DNA of 64,000 nucleotides from Streptomyces composti (lineage in GTDB: Bacteria; Actinomycetota; Actinomycetes; Streptomycetales; Streptomycetaceae): NCBI RefSeq assembly GCF_012034205.1, contig NZ_JAATEM010000001.1, positions 1-64,000 on the forward strand. The letters run 5' to 3'. Below the pieces are notes generated by a model. It was not told where the DNA came from. It ran no database searches and saw nothing but the letters and a program-made list of their open reading frames with translations. This document shows positions 22,523 through 30,503 of this stretch, in pieces. The first letter of the stretch is position 1, and every line of letters begins with the position of its first letter. A program made the translations under genes and the position numbers.

Positions 22523-23713
22523 TCAGCCCACCCGCCGGGTCGCGAACCCGGTGACGGTGGCCACCGCCGCGAGCACCGCCACGCTGGTCAGGGCGGCCGG
22601 CAGGCTGAACCAGTCGGCCATGAAGCCGATCGCGGGCGGCCCGAGCAGCATGCCGCCGTAGCCCAGGGTGGAGGCGGTGGCGACGCCGCTCGGTCCGGCC
22701 AGCGCACCGGCCCGCTCGACCGCCACCGGGAAGAGATTGGCGAGGCCGAGCCCGGTCACCGCGTAGCCGAGCAGGGCGGCCCACAGGGAGGGCGCCAGGG
22801 CACCCAGCAGCATGCCGGCGCAGGCGGTGGCGCCGCCCGCGACGACGGTCCGGGTCCGGCCCAGCCGTTCGAGCAGCGTGGTCCCGGTCAGCCGACCGGC
22901 GGTCATCGCCAGCGCGAAGCAGGAGTACCCGACGGCCGCCGCGCCCGCCGAGGCGCCGAGGTCCTGCTCCAGATGGAGCGCGCCCCAGTCCGCCAGGGCG
23001 CCCTCGCCGTACGCGGTGCACAGGGCGACGATCCCGAACACGATCACCAGGGCGCGGGTGCGCCGGTCCGGGCGAGGCGTCTCGGTCTGCTCCCGGCCGC
23101 GGTCCGCCGGGGTCAGCGGCTCGATCCGCAGTAGTGCGCGCCCGGCGACCGCGGTGACCGCGAGTCCGACGGCGGCCAGCAGCCACAGATGCCGGGTGGG
23201 GGTGAGCGAGCCGGCCACCAGGGCGCCCAGTCCCGCGCCGGTCATGCCGCCCAGGCTGAAGGCGGCGTGGAAGCTCGGCATGATCGGCCGCCGCAGCTGA
23301 GCGACCAGGTCGACGGCGGCGCTGTTGAACGCCACGTTGATCCCGCCGTAGGCGGCTCCGAACAGCAGCAGGACCGCGCCGAGCGCCGCTGCGGAGTGGG
23401 TCAGCGGGGGCAGCCCGACGCTGAGGCAGAGCAGTACCGCGCACACCACGGTGACCAGATGGCTGCCGTAGCGGCGGCAGAGCCTGCCGGTGAGGGTCAT
23501 GGTGACGACGGCCCCCGCCGAGACGCCCAGCAGGGCGAGCCCGAGGGTGCTGGCCGAGGCCCCGGTCTGCTCCTTGACGGCGGGGATGCGGACCACCCAG
23601 CCGGCGAAGACGAAGCCGTCCAGGGCGAAGAATGCGGTCAGGGCGAGTCGGAGCCGGACGAGGTCCGAACCCGGCACGACGCTGTGCGAACGGGTTTTGT
23701 TTATTAGCGGCAC
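22523..23713 (-). CDS. MFS transporter
   Basis: A 396-residue membrane protein with about 12 predicted helices. LTGRLCRRYGSHLV is the loop 2-3 motif, the first half ends at GSLTPTRHLWLLAAVGL, and RLTGTTLLERLGRTRTVVAGG is the corresponding loop of the second half. LSVGLPPLTHSAAALGAVLLLFGAAYGGINVAFNSAAVDL matches the group of MFS proteins related to sugar or small-molecule exporters. The substrate is unknown. The GTG start at 23713 lies inside an inverted repeat TTTGT (23696-23700) / ACAAA (23712-23716), so a repressor there could block it. The in-frame TGA also bounds the following SDR frame. Confidence 0.88.
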   Translation of the reverse strand: MPLINKTRSHSVVPGSDLVRLRLALTAFFALDGFVFAGWVVRIPAVKEQTGASASTLGLALLGVSAGAVVTMTLTGRLCRRYGSHLVTVVCAVLLCLSVGLPPLTHSAAALGAVLLLFGAAYGGINVAFNSAAVDLVAQLRRPIMPSFHAAFSLGGMTGAGLGALVAGSLTPTRHLWLLAAVGLAVTAVAGRALLRIEPLTPADRGREQTETPRPDRRTRALVIVFGIVALCTAYGEGALADWGALHLEQDLGASAGAAAVGYSCFALAMTAGRLTGTTLLERLGRTRTVVAGGATACAGMLLGALAPSLWAALLGYAVTGLGLANLFPVAVERAGALAGPSGVATASTLGYGGMLLGPPAIGFMADWFSLPAALTSVAVLAAVATVTGFATRRVG

Positions 23714-23808
23714 AAACGCAGGCTAGGCGAGTGCCGTCACCGGGTGCAAGGGGGGCCGGAGCCGCCGGAAGCGGCCGCGACACGCCCACCGTGTGCCGCC
23801 ATAGGGAT

Positions 23809-23821
23809 GGGTTGTTAACCC
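23809..23821. promoter_or_regulatory. palindrome upstream of the repeat-protein gene
   Basis: GGGTT-GTT-AACCC is a perfect 5-3-5 inverted repeat in the 226-bp gap between the divergent MFS and repeat-protein genes. It may be an operator. No clear promoter elements can be fixed relative to it. Confidence 0.3.
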
Positions 23822-23939
23822 GTGTGTACGTCCCGGATGGTGAGCCCCGGGCTTGTGCCTGACGTTGGATCACGTCGGACCCGGGTCAATCGTGCTGACG
23901 AGGAGTCAGCAGCCCGGTAGCCGATGGAAGGAATCCCAG

Positions 23940-24800
23940 ATGCGCTCTGCTCGCATGGTGCTCGCCAGCGCGACGGCCACCGCGGCCCTCGCGATCGCCG
24001 CGCCCCTGGCCTACGCCGACCACACGGGTGACGGTGAGCACGACAAGTCTTCTTACAGCAAGGAGCACAAGAAGGACAGCAAGCACGACAAGCCCTACGG
24101 CGGAATGCACACGGGTGGCGGTGCTCTGTCGTCGGTGTCCGACAAGGACTGGGAGAAGGGCGACGACAAGTACGAGGACAAGAAGGAGGAGGGCAAGAAG
24201 CACGGCAAGCCGCACGGCGGTGTGCACACCGGTGGCGGCGCTCTCGCCCTGTCCACGGACAAGGACTGGGAGAAGGGTGACGACGAGGGCAAGAAGCACG
24301 GCAAGCCGCACGGCGGTGTGCACACCGGTGGCGGCGCTCTCGCCCTGTCCACGGACAAGGACTGGGAGAAGGGCGACGACAAGTACGAGGACAAGAAGGA
24401 GGAGGGCAAGAAGCACGGCAAGCCGCACGGTGGCGTGCACACCGGTGGCGGTGCCCTCGCCCTGTCCACGGACAAGGACTGGGAGAAGGGCGACGACAAG
24501 TACGAGGACAAGAAGGAGGAGGGCAAGAAGCACGGCAAGCCGCACGGCGGTGTGCACACCGGTGGCGGCGCTCTCGCCCTGAACAAGGACTGGAGCGGCG
24601 ACGAGGGCGGCAAGTACGGCTCCTCCGAAACCTCCCGGGACAAGGAGTGGAAGCACGACAAGCCGAAGGGCGGCATGCACACGGGCGGCGGCGGCCTCGC
24701 CCAGCCGGGTGTGACCGCGGGCGGACTGGCCGCGCTGGCCTTCCTGGGCACCGGCATGTACGCGCTGCGCCGCAAGAAGGCAGCCGGAAGCGTGGCCTGA
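23940..24800 (+). CDS. secreted HTGGG-repeat surface protein with C-terminal membrane anchor
   Basis: A 286-residue protein. The signal peptide (residues 1-27) ends AYA. The mature part is extremely hydrophilic, made of Lys/Asp/Glu/His repeats. The motif GG(M/V)HTGGG(A/G)L occurs six times, four of them inside near-identical units of up to 39 residues starting GKKHGKPHGGVHTGGG. The C-terminus is GVTAGGLAALAFLGTGMYALRRKK: a hydrophobic helix followed by a basic tail, the architecture of a sortase substrate. There is no LPxTG or LAxTG; HTGGGGLAQPG stands in its place. GGAAGGA at 23926-23932 precedes the ATG. A class F sortase gene lies next door. The charged repeats suggest a wall-bound, metal- or polymer-binding role; this is inference. 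Confidence 0.85.
   Translation: MRSARMVLASATATAALAIAAPLAYADHTGDGEHDKSSYSKEHKKDSKHDKPYGGMHTGGGALSSVSDKDWEKGDDKYEDKKEEGKKHGKPHGGVHTGGGALALSTDKDWEKGDDEGKKHGKPHGGVHTGGGALALSTDKDWEKGDDKYEDKKEEGKKHGKPHGGVHTGGGALALSTDKDWEKGDDKYEDKKEEGKKHGKPHGGVHTGGGALALNKDWSGDEGGKYGSSETSRDKEWKHDKPKGGMHTGGGGLAQPGVTAGGLAALAFLGTGMYALRRKKAAGSVA
24192..24590 (+). repeat. in-frame tandem repeats of 117 bp
   Basis: Copies of the coding unit start at 24192, 24288, 24405 and 24522. The spacings are 96, 117 and 117 bp, all multiples of three. The first unit is 21 bp shorter because it lacks seven codons (around KYEDKKE). The copies are almost identical at DNA level, including synonymous positions, which points to recent or ongoing expansion by recombination. 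Confidence 0.9.
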
Positions 24801-24823
24801 GCCATGCCTGACCACATAGCGGC

Positions 24824-24861
24824 CGGGGCCGCCCCTCGCGCGTGACGCGGCGGCGGCCCCG
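24824..24861 (+). terminator. terminator after the repeat-protein gene
   Basis: CGGGGCCGCC (24824-24833) and GGCGGCCCCG (24852-24861) form a 10-bp stem with an 18-nt loop, 23 bp after the stop. The sortase gene follows, so it may depend on read-through or its own promoter. Confidence 0.6.
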
Positions 24862-24916
24862 CCCGCCGAGCCGAACGTCGTGCCCGCTGCCGTGTCCGAG
24901 TGAGGTGGTCCCCCCG

Positions 24917-25648
24917 ATGGCAGCCAGTCCCCTTGCCCCCGCAGACGACGAGCCGCCGAGAAGACGCCGACTGCGCGCCGCGATGACGGCGCTGTTCTGG
25001 GGTACGGCAGCCCTGGTGCTGGCGGTCAGCCTGGTGGGCGGCGGGGAGGAGCCCCCCGCCGACAACCATGTACCGCACGCTCCCCCCGCGGTGAGCGCCG
25101 AGAACTCCGTCGCCCCCCGGTTCGAGGAGTCCGCACCCTCGTCCGACGCGACGGCACCCGGCCGGCCCGCCCCGAGCGCCTCCGCCCCCAAGTCGATGCC
25201 GCGGTCCGAGCCCGTGCGGCTGCTCGTCCCCAAGATCGGCGTCGACGCCCCCTTCACGGACCTCGAGATCGGCGCCAACGGCCAGCTGGAGGCGCCCCCG
25301 CCGGACGACACCAACCTGGTCGGCTGGTTCGCCAAGGGCGCCACACCCGGAGAGCTCGGCACGTCGATCGTCGCCGGACACGTCGACACCAAGACCTCGC
25401 CCGCCGTCTTCGCCCGGCTGAGCGAACTCAAGAAGGGCGACCGCTTCCGGGTGGTGCGCAGGGACGGCAGCAAGGCGGTCTTCCAGGTCTACGGCAAGGA
25501 GTACTTCGCCAAGGACGACTTCCCCGACGACCGCGTCTACGCCGACACCCCGGACGCCCAGCTCCGGCTCATCACGTGCGCGGGGAGGTACGACCGCGCC
25601 GCCAAGGACTACACCGAGAACCTGGTGGTCTTCGCCCGGCTGGTGTGA
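24917..25648 (+). CDS. class F sortase
   Basis: A 243-residue membrane-bound transpeptidase. A basic N-terminus (PPRRRRLRAA) and one helix (LFWGTAALVLAVSLVGG) anchor it. A Pro/Ala-rich stalk leads to the sortase domain: VRLLVPKIGVDAPFTDLEIGANGQLEAPPPDDTNLVGWF, the catalytic His in SIVAGHVDT, and the catalytic Cys in LRLITCAG followed by Arg in GRYDRAAKDYTENLVVFA. Class F sortases are common in actinobacteria and their substrates are mostly unknown. The adjacent HTGGG-repeat protein with its membrane-anchor tail is the natural candidate. ATG at 24917 has GAGGTGG upstream. Confidence 0.92.
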   Translation: MAASPLAPADDEPPRRRRLRAAMTALFWGTAALVLAVSLVGGGEEPPADNHVPHAPPAVSAENSVAPRFEESAPSSDATAPGRPAPSASAPKSMPRSEPVRLLVPKIGVDAPFTDLEIGANGQLEAPPPDDTNLVGWFAKGATPGELGTSIVAGHVDTKTSPAVFARLSELKKGDRFRVVRRDGSKAVFQVYGKEYFAKDDFPDDRVYADTPDAQLRLITCAGRYDRAAKDYTENLVVFARLV

Positions 25649-25664
25649 GACGGGCGGGACAGCG

Positions 25665-25701
25665 GGACGGGGCGTGGTCCCGGCATCGCCACGCCCCGTC
25701 C
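25665..25701. terminator. terminator after the sortase gene
   Basis: GGACGGGGCGTGG (25665-25677) pairs perfectly over 13 bp with CCACGCCCCGTCC (25689-25701), with an 11-nt loop. It separates the sortase gene from the TctA remnant on the other strand. Confidence 0.8.
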
Positions 25702-25711
25702 GTCCTCCGCC

Positions 25712-26445
25712 GCCGCCCCGGCTGCCGGCCGGTGCGGCGGCGGACCACTGCCCTGCGCAGCTGCGGCCAGACCAGGAGCAGCACGACCACGGCGTACACC
25801 GTCACCGAGAACGGCGTGTTCACCAGACCCGTGACGCTGCCGTCGCTGATCTGCAGCGCACGCCGCAGCTGCTGCTCGGCGGCCGGGCCGAGGACGACAC
25901 CGATGACGGCGGGCAGCACCGGCAGGCCGCAGCGCCGCATCCCGAACCCGATCAGACCGATGATCAGCAGCACCAGGTCGATCATCTCGCCGCCCACCGC
26001 GTACGCGCCGACCGCCGCGAAGAACAGGAACCGGCTTAGAGGGACGCCCGCGGTATGCGCAGCAGCTTCGCCCACACCGGCGCCAGCGGCAGGTTCAGGG
26101 CCGGCAGCAGGACCATGCCGACGAACAGGGAGGCGATCAGGCCCCACACCAGATCGGGTTCGCGTTCGAACAGCAGCGGGCCCGGCTGGGTCCCGTACTG
26201 CTGGAACGCGGCGGGCATCACCGCGGCGACCGCCGTGGTCGGCAGCCCGAGGGTCAGTATCGACACCAGCGTCCCCGCCGCCGAGGCCGACGCGGCCGAT
26301 TCCGGGCCCGCCACGCCCTCGATGGCGCCCTTGCCCCACTCGTCCTTGTGCTTCGACAACCGCTTCTCGGTCACATACGACAGGAACGTCGGGATCTTTG
26401 CGCCGCCCGCCGGGACGGCGCCGAACGGGAAACCGACGAACGGGC
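25712..26445 (-). pseudogene. remnant of a TctA-type tricarboxylate transporter permease
   Basis: Two reading frames together give the C-terminal half of a TctA membrane protein. First comes [54 protein letters not shown] through [28 protein letters not shown], ending at a TAA (26038-26036). The next frame continues [65 protein letters not shown] to about 25712. A frameshift near 26036 and loss of the N-terminal 240 or so residues make it non-functional. The TctB and TctC partners are absent, so a tct locus was probably deleted here. Confidence 0.82.
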
Positions 26446-26545
26446 CGCGCGCCCAGGACCTCCGGGTGCGCCGCACATCGTCGCGGCCCGGCCACGGCCG
26501 GCCGTCCGGGACCGGCTCCGGCGGGCGGCGCCGCAGATGCGCCGC

Positions 26546-27202
26546 TCAGTGGATGCGGTGGGAGGCGAAGGAGGCCGGGAAGCGGGCGGCGCCCACGGCC
26601 AGGGCGGTTGCCGCGCTGGCGATGCCGAGGACGGCGCCGGCGGCGACATCGCCCGGGTAGTGGACGCCCGTGTGGATGCGCGAGTAGCCGACCGCGCCCG
26701 CGAGCGCGCCCAGCGGCACGGAGGTGGCCGGGAGCACCGTGCCGACGGCCGTGGCGAAGGCGACCGCGGATGCCGTGTGGCCGGACGGGAAGCTCGCCGA
26801 CGTCGGCATGGGCACGTGGCGGTCCACCGTCACCCGGGCCGCCTCGCGGTCCGGGCGTGCCCGCCGCACCAGCCGCTTGCCCAGGAGGTTCGCCGACGCC
26901 GAGGCCACCGCTATGGCGCCCACCCCGGCGAGCGCGGCCCGGCGCTGGCGGGCGCCGCCGAGAGCCAGCGCGCCCGCGATGGCGAACGAGATCTTGGAGT
27001 GGTCGGCGGCGTGCGAGAGACGCCGCAGCGCACGGTCGAGCGCGGGCGTCGGTGTGGCGGCGACGGCGGCGTACAGCGCGCCGTCCACCGCCCTCAGGTC
27101 GCTCAGCACGGAGGCCAGCGCGCGTCGGAGTCCGTCGGCGGGCGGTACGCGTGCCGTGAGCGGACGGGCGACGGCGTTGTCGGTGCTGGTCGGCTCGCTC
27201 AT
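26546..27202 (-). CDS. PAP2-superfamily phosphatase
   Basis: A 218-residue membrane phosphatase. The three PAP2 motifs are present: [11 protein letters not shown] (Lys and Arg-Pro), [20 protein letters not shown] (PSGH with catalytic His) and [16 protein letters not shown] (Arg, nucleophilic His, Asp). Four or five hydrophobic helices surround them. Likely substrates are lipid phosphates or isoprenyl pyrophosphates at the outer membrane face. The motifs and the length match the actinobacterial decaprenylphosphoryl-ribose-phosphate phosphatase type, but that is only a suggestion. ATG at 27202. Confidence 0.9.
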   Translation of the reverse strand: MSEPTSTDNAVARPLTARVPPADGLRRALASVLSDLRAVDGALYAAVAATPTPALDRALRRLSHAADHSKISFAIAGALALGGARQRRAALAGVGAIAVASASANLLGKRLVRRARPDREAARVTVDRHVPMPTSASFPSGHTASAVAFATAVGTVLPATSVPLGALAGAVGYSRIHTGVHYPGDVAAGAVLGIASAATALAVGAARFPASFASHRIH

Positions 27203-27368
27203 GTCTGTCTCCCGCGATGGCGATGTGCTGTGGCGGTCCGTGCGGTGGGTCCGGGAATCACCAGGTGCCCACGGTACGCGGGCTCCACCCCGCGCCCGCG
27301 TCGAGGGCACGCCGAGCACGCCGCCGGCGCATACCCCCTGCCCGTATGAGAATCCTGGGTCGATCGAC

Positions 27369-27396
27369 TTGACTCCATACCCTAGGGGGGTATCGT
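27369..27396 (+). promoter_or_regulatory. promoter with CsoR-type copper operator
   Basis: TTGACT (27369-27374) and TATCGT (27391-27396) form a promoter with a 16-bp spacer. Between them and over the -10 lies ATACCC-TAGGG-GGGTAT (27377-27393), a perfect 6-bp inverted repeat of the kind bound by the copper-sensing repressor CsoR in actinobacteria. Derepression by Cu(I) is therefore expected for the gene at 27456. Confidence 0.75.
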
Positions 27397-27455
27397 GAGC
27401 TGCGTCGAGACCGGCCGACGGGGAGTCGGCGCCCGCATTGCGAGGAGAGACGGCC

Positions 27456-28457
27456 ATGCAGACCGGAGTGAAGATCACCGCGTTCGCGGCGGCCCTGGCC
27501 GCGACCTTCGGCACGGCCTACGGCGTCGGTCAGGCGCTGGACCCGATCGCCGCCGAGCCCGCTCCCGCGCACGACAAGAAGCACACGGCCTCATCAGGGG
27601 CGGGGGAGAAGGGCGGGAGCGGTCACGGCGGTGGCCATGGCGGGCACGAGTCCACCCCGGCCGGCGGGCTGCAGATCTCCGAGGGCGGCTACACCCTCGA
27701 CCTGCACACCCCGCGAGTGGCCGCGGGGGAGCGCAGTGAGCTGCGCTTCACCGTCCGGGACACCCGTGGCCGTGCCGTCACCGACTTCCGCCGGGTGCAC
27801 GACAAGGAACTGCACCTCATCATCGCCTCGCGCGACCTGGGGACCTTCCGTCATCTGCACCCCAGCCGTGCCGCCGACGGCACCTGGAGCACCCCCGTGG
27901 ACCTGCCGAAGGCCGGCGGCTACCGGGTGTTCGCCGACTTCACCCCGGAGCGCAAGCACGCCGAGAACCTCACCCTCGGTGCCGATCTCGCCGCCTCCGG
28001 CCCCTACCGGCCCCAGGAGCTGCCCAAGCCCCAGCGCATCGCCCGCGTCGACGGCTACGAGGTCGAGCTGAACGGCGACCTTCGGCCCGGCAGGCCCGGA
28101 GAGCTGCGCCTGACCGTCTCCCGCGACGGCAAGCCCGTCACCGACCTCCAGCCCTACCTGGGCGCGTACGGGCACCTGGTCGCCCTGCGCTCCGGCGACC
28201 TCGCCTATCTGCATGTGCACCCGAACGGCGAACCGGGCGACGGCAGCACCGAGCCCGGCCCGGACATCTCGTTCACGGCCACGGCGCCCAGCAGCGGCAA
28301 CTACCGGCTGTTCCTGGACTTCAAGCACAACGGGGTCGTCCGCACCGCGGCGTTCACCGTCCACGCCGGCTGGACCACCGGCGACACCGCCGGCGGCCCG
28401 TCCGAGCCGGAGGAGCCGGGCACACCGGGCCACTCGGACGACGGCCACGGCCACTGA
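27456..28457 (+). CDS. secreted copper-responsive protein with two HxHP domains
   Basis: A 333-residue exported protein: signal-like N-terminus (VKITAFAAALAATFGTAYGVGQAL), then a His/Gly-rich segment (SGHGGGHGGHES). Two domains of about 100 residues share the same plan: GGYTLDLHTPRVAAGERSELRFTVRD...FRHLHPSRAADG and DGYEVELNGDLRPGRPGELRLTVSRD...YLHVHPNGEPGDG. The tail is acidic and His-rich (GHSDDGHGH). His clusters, export and the CsoR-like box upstream point to periplasmic or wall-side copper binding. Similar genes elsewhere are, as I recall, often followed by a copper chaperone and a CopA ATPase; here a glycosidase gene on the other strand follows instead. GAGGAG at 27442-27447 precedes the ATG. 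Confidence 0.82.
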   Translation: MQTGVKITAFAAALAATFGTAYGVGQALDPIAAEPAPAHDKKHTASSGAGEKGGSGHGGGHGGHESTPAGGLQISEGGYTLDLHTPRVAAGERSELRFTVRDTRGRAVTDFRRVHDKELHLIIASRDLGTFRHLHPSRAADGTWSTPVDLPKAGGYRVFADFTPERKHAENLTLGADLAASGPYRPQELPKPQRIARVDGYEVELNGDLRPGRPGELRLTVSRDGKPVTDLQPYLGAYGHLVALRSGDLAYLHVHPNGEPGDGSTEPGPDISFTATAPSSGNYRLFLDFKHNGVVRTAAFTVHAGWTTGDTAGGPSEPEEPGTPGHSDDGHGH

Positions 28458-28507
28458 GCACGCGGGCCACCGGCCCCTTGAGGCTCCGGGCCCCTGCCGG
28501 GCGCCGG

Positions 28508-30343
28508 TCAGCCCAGCGCCCGGTCCAGGTTGAACGCCGCGCTGATCAGCGCCAGATGCGTGAACGCCTGCGGGAAGTTGCCCTGTTGCTCCCCGGTGCG
28601 GCCGATCTCCTCGGCGTACAGGCCGAGGTGGTTGGCGTAGGTGAGCATCTTCTCGAAGGCGAGCGTCGCCTCGTCGAGGCGCCCGGCGCGGGTCAGCGAC
28701 TCCACGTACCAGAACGAGCAGATGGAGAACGTGCCCTCGTCGCCGCGCAGTCCGTCCGGACTCGCCCGCGGATCGTAGCGGTGGACCAGCGAGTCCGAGA
28801 CCAGTTCCCCGGTGAGCGAGTCCAGCGTGGACAGCCACTTGGGGTCGGTCGGCGCGATGAACTTCGACAGCGGCATCATCAGCACCGCCGCGTCCAGCAC
28901 GTCCCCCTCCTCCTGCTGCACGAACGCCCGGCGCTCCGGAGACCAGCAACGGCTCATGATCCGCCGGTAGATGGCGTCGCGGCTGGTCAGCCAGCGGCCG
29001 AGATCGGCGGGCAGGCCGCGCCGGTTGGCCATGCGGACCGCCCGCTCGATCGCCACCCAGCACATCAGCCGCGAGTAGAGGAAGTTCCTGCGCCCGCCGC
29101 GGGTCTCCCAGATGCCCTCGTCTGGCTGGTCCCAGTGGGCGCAGACCCAGTCGACCAGGGCGCACACGTTCTCCCACTGCTCGCTGGAGATCGGCTCGGC
29201 CCACTTGTCGTAGAGGTAGACGGAGTCGATCAGCGCCCCGTAGATGTCCAGCTGCAGCTGATCGGCGGCGGCGTTGCCGACCCGCACCGGCGCCGAACCC
29301 AGGTGGCCTTCCAGATGAGAGAGTTCCTGCTCGGCCAGATCCCTGCGGCCGTCGATCCCGTACATGATCTGCAGCGGCCCCGAGCCGCTGCCGTCGCCCG
29401 GGCTGATGTGCCGGGAGACGAACCCCATGAACGCCTTGGCCTCCTCGGTGAAGCCCAGCCGCAGCAGGGCGTACACGCAGAAGGCCGCGTCCCGCACCCA
29501 GACATGGCGGTAGTCCCAGTTGCGCTCCCCGCCGATCTCCTCGGGCAGGCTGGTGGTCGGGGCGGCCACGATCGCCCCGGTCGGCTCATAGGTGAGCAGC
29601 TTCAGGGTGAGCGCCGAGCGGTGCACCATCTCCCGCCAGCGGCCCCGGTAGCGGGAGGAGGCCAGCCAGCGCCGCCAGTACCGCACCGTCGCGGTGAACC
29701 GCTCCTCCGCCTCCGCGCCGGCGCATCCACGTGGCGGTACGTCACCGCCCACCTGGTCCAGCGCGAACACCGCCGCCTCGCCCTCGGCCAGCTTGAAGCC
29801 CGCCCGCACGTCCTGCCCCTCGCCCGCCAGGGGCACCGTCGCGGTGAGCGCCAGCGCCACGGTGCCGGCGTCGAAGACGGCCGTGCCGCCGGCCAGGTGC
29901 AGGGTGTGCGGCCGGGTGCCGTACTCGAACCGCGGGGCGACACGGGTACGGAAGGGCATCGAACCGCGCACGCACAGCACCCGCCGGATCAGCCGGTGCC
30001 TGCCCTCGCGGTCCGCCGCGCCCGGGACCGGCATGAAGTCCTGCACCTCACCGACGCCTTCCTCGGTGAAGAAGCGGGTGATCAGGACGTTGGTGTCGGG
30101 GAAGTAGAACTGCTTGGTGCGGGCGGGGACGGCCGCGGCCAGCTCGAAGCAGCCGCCGCGTTCGGCGTCGAGGATCGCGGCGAAGACGCTGGGCGAGTCG
30201 AAGGAGGGGCAGCAGTACCAGTCGATCGTGCCGTCGGTGCCCACCAGGGCCACGGTGCGCAGGTCGCCGATCAGCCCGTGATCGGCGATCGGCACGTACC
30301 GCCGCGTTCCGTACGGCCGGCGCTCACCGGCTGTCGCACTCAT
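28508..30343 (-). CDS. glycoside hydrolase family 15 protein (trehalase/glucoamylase-like)
   Basis: A 611-residue cytoplasmic enzyme. The N-terminal beta-rich domain begins YVPIADHGLIGDLRTVALVGTDGTIDWYCCPSFDSPSVFAAILD, the standard GH15 opening. The (alpha/alpha)6 catalytic barrel follows: ERNWDYRHVWVRDAAFCVYALLRLGF, WETRGGRRNFLYSRLMCWVAIERAV and RGDEGTFSICSFWYVESLTRAGRLDEA, where the Glu is expected to be catalytic. Actinobacterial proteins of this length and sequence act as alpha,alpha-trehalases or glucan hydrolases. No signal peptide is seen. ATG at 30343. Confidence 0.92.
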   Translation of the reverse strand: MSATAGERRPYGTRRYVPIADHGLIGDLRTVALVGTDGTIDWYCCPSFDSPSVFAAILDAERGGCFELAAAVPARTKQFYFPDTNVLITRFFTEEGVGEVQDFMPVPGAADREGRHRLIRRVLCVRGSMPFRTRVAPRFEYGTRPHTLHLAGGTAVFDAGTVALALTATVPLAGEGQDVRAGFKLAEGEAAVFALDQVGGDVPPRGCAGAEAEERFTATVRYWRRWLASSRYRGRWREMVHRSALTLKLLTYEPTGAIVAAPTTSLPEEIGGERNWDYRHVWVRDAAFCVYALLRLGFTEEAKAFMGFVSRHISPGDGSGSGPLQIMYGIDGRRDLAEQELSHLEGHLGSAPVRVGNAAADQLQLDIYGALIDSVYLYDKWAEPISSEQWENVCALVDWVCAHWDQPDEGIWETRGGRRNFLYSRLMCWVAIERAVRMANRRGLPADLGRWLTSRDAIYRRIMSRCWSPERRAFVQQEEGDVLDAAVLMMPLSKFIAPTDPKWLSTLDSLTGELVSDSLVHRYDPRASPDGLRGDEGTFSICSFWYVESLTRAGRLDEATLAFEKMLTYANHLGLYAEEIGRTGEQQGNFPQAFTHLALISAAFNLDRALG

Positions 30344-30503
30344 CGGGGCCTCCCGGACCCGCGCACGGGCCCTTCTGCCAGCTTAGGGCGGGTGCCGCGA
30401 GCACCGCTCGGCGTGCGAGGCCCGGCGCGGGACCGGAACCGGCGGCAGCACCCGGCCGCGCGCCGGCCGGACGCTCCCGGACAGCGGGACGTCCCGGACG
30501 GGC

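Noticed and set aside
24035..24600. Regular direct repeats that could suggest a CRISPR or satellite array
   Set aside because: Period is a multiple of three, the repeats are in frame inside a signal-peptide protein, and there are no unique spacers.
25712..26476. Two short membrane proteins annotated separately
   Set aside because: Together they give one continuous TctA C-terminal half; a frameshifted remnant explains both better.
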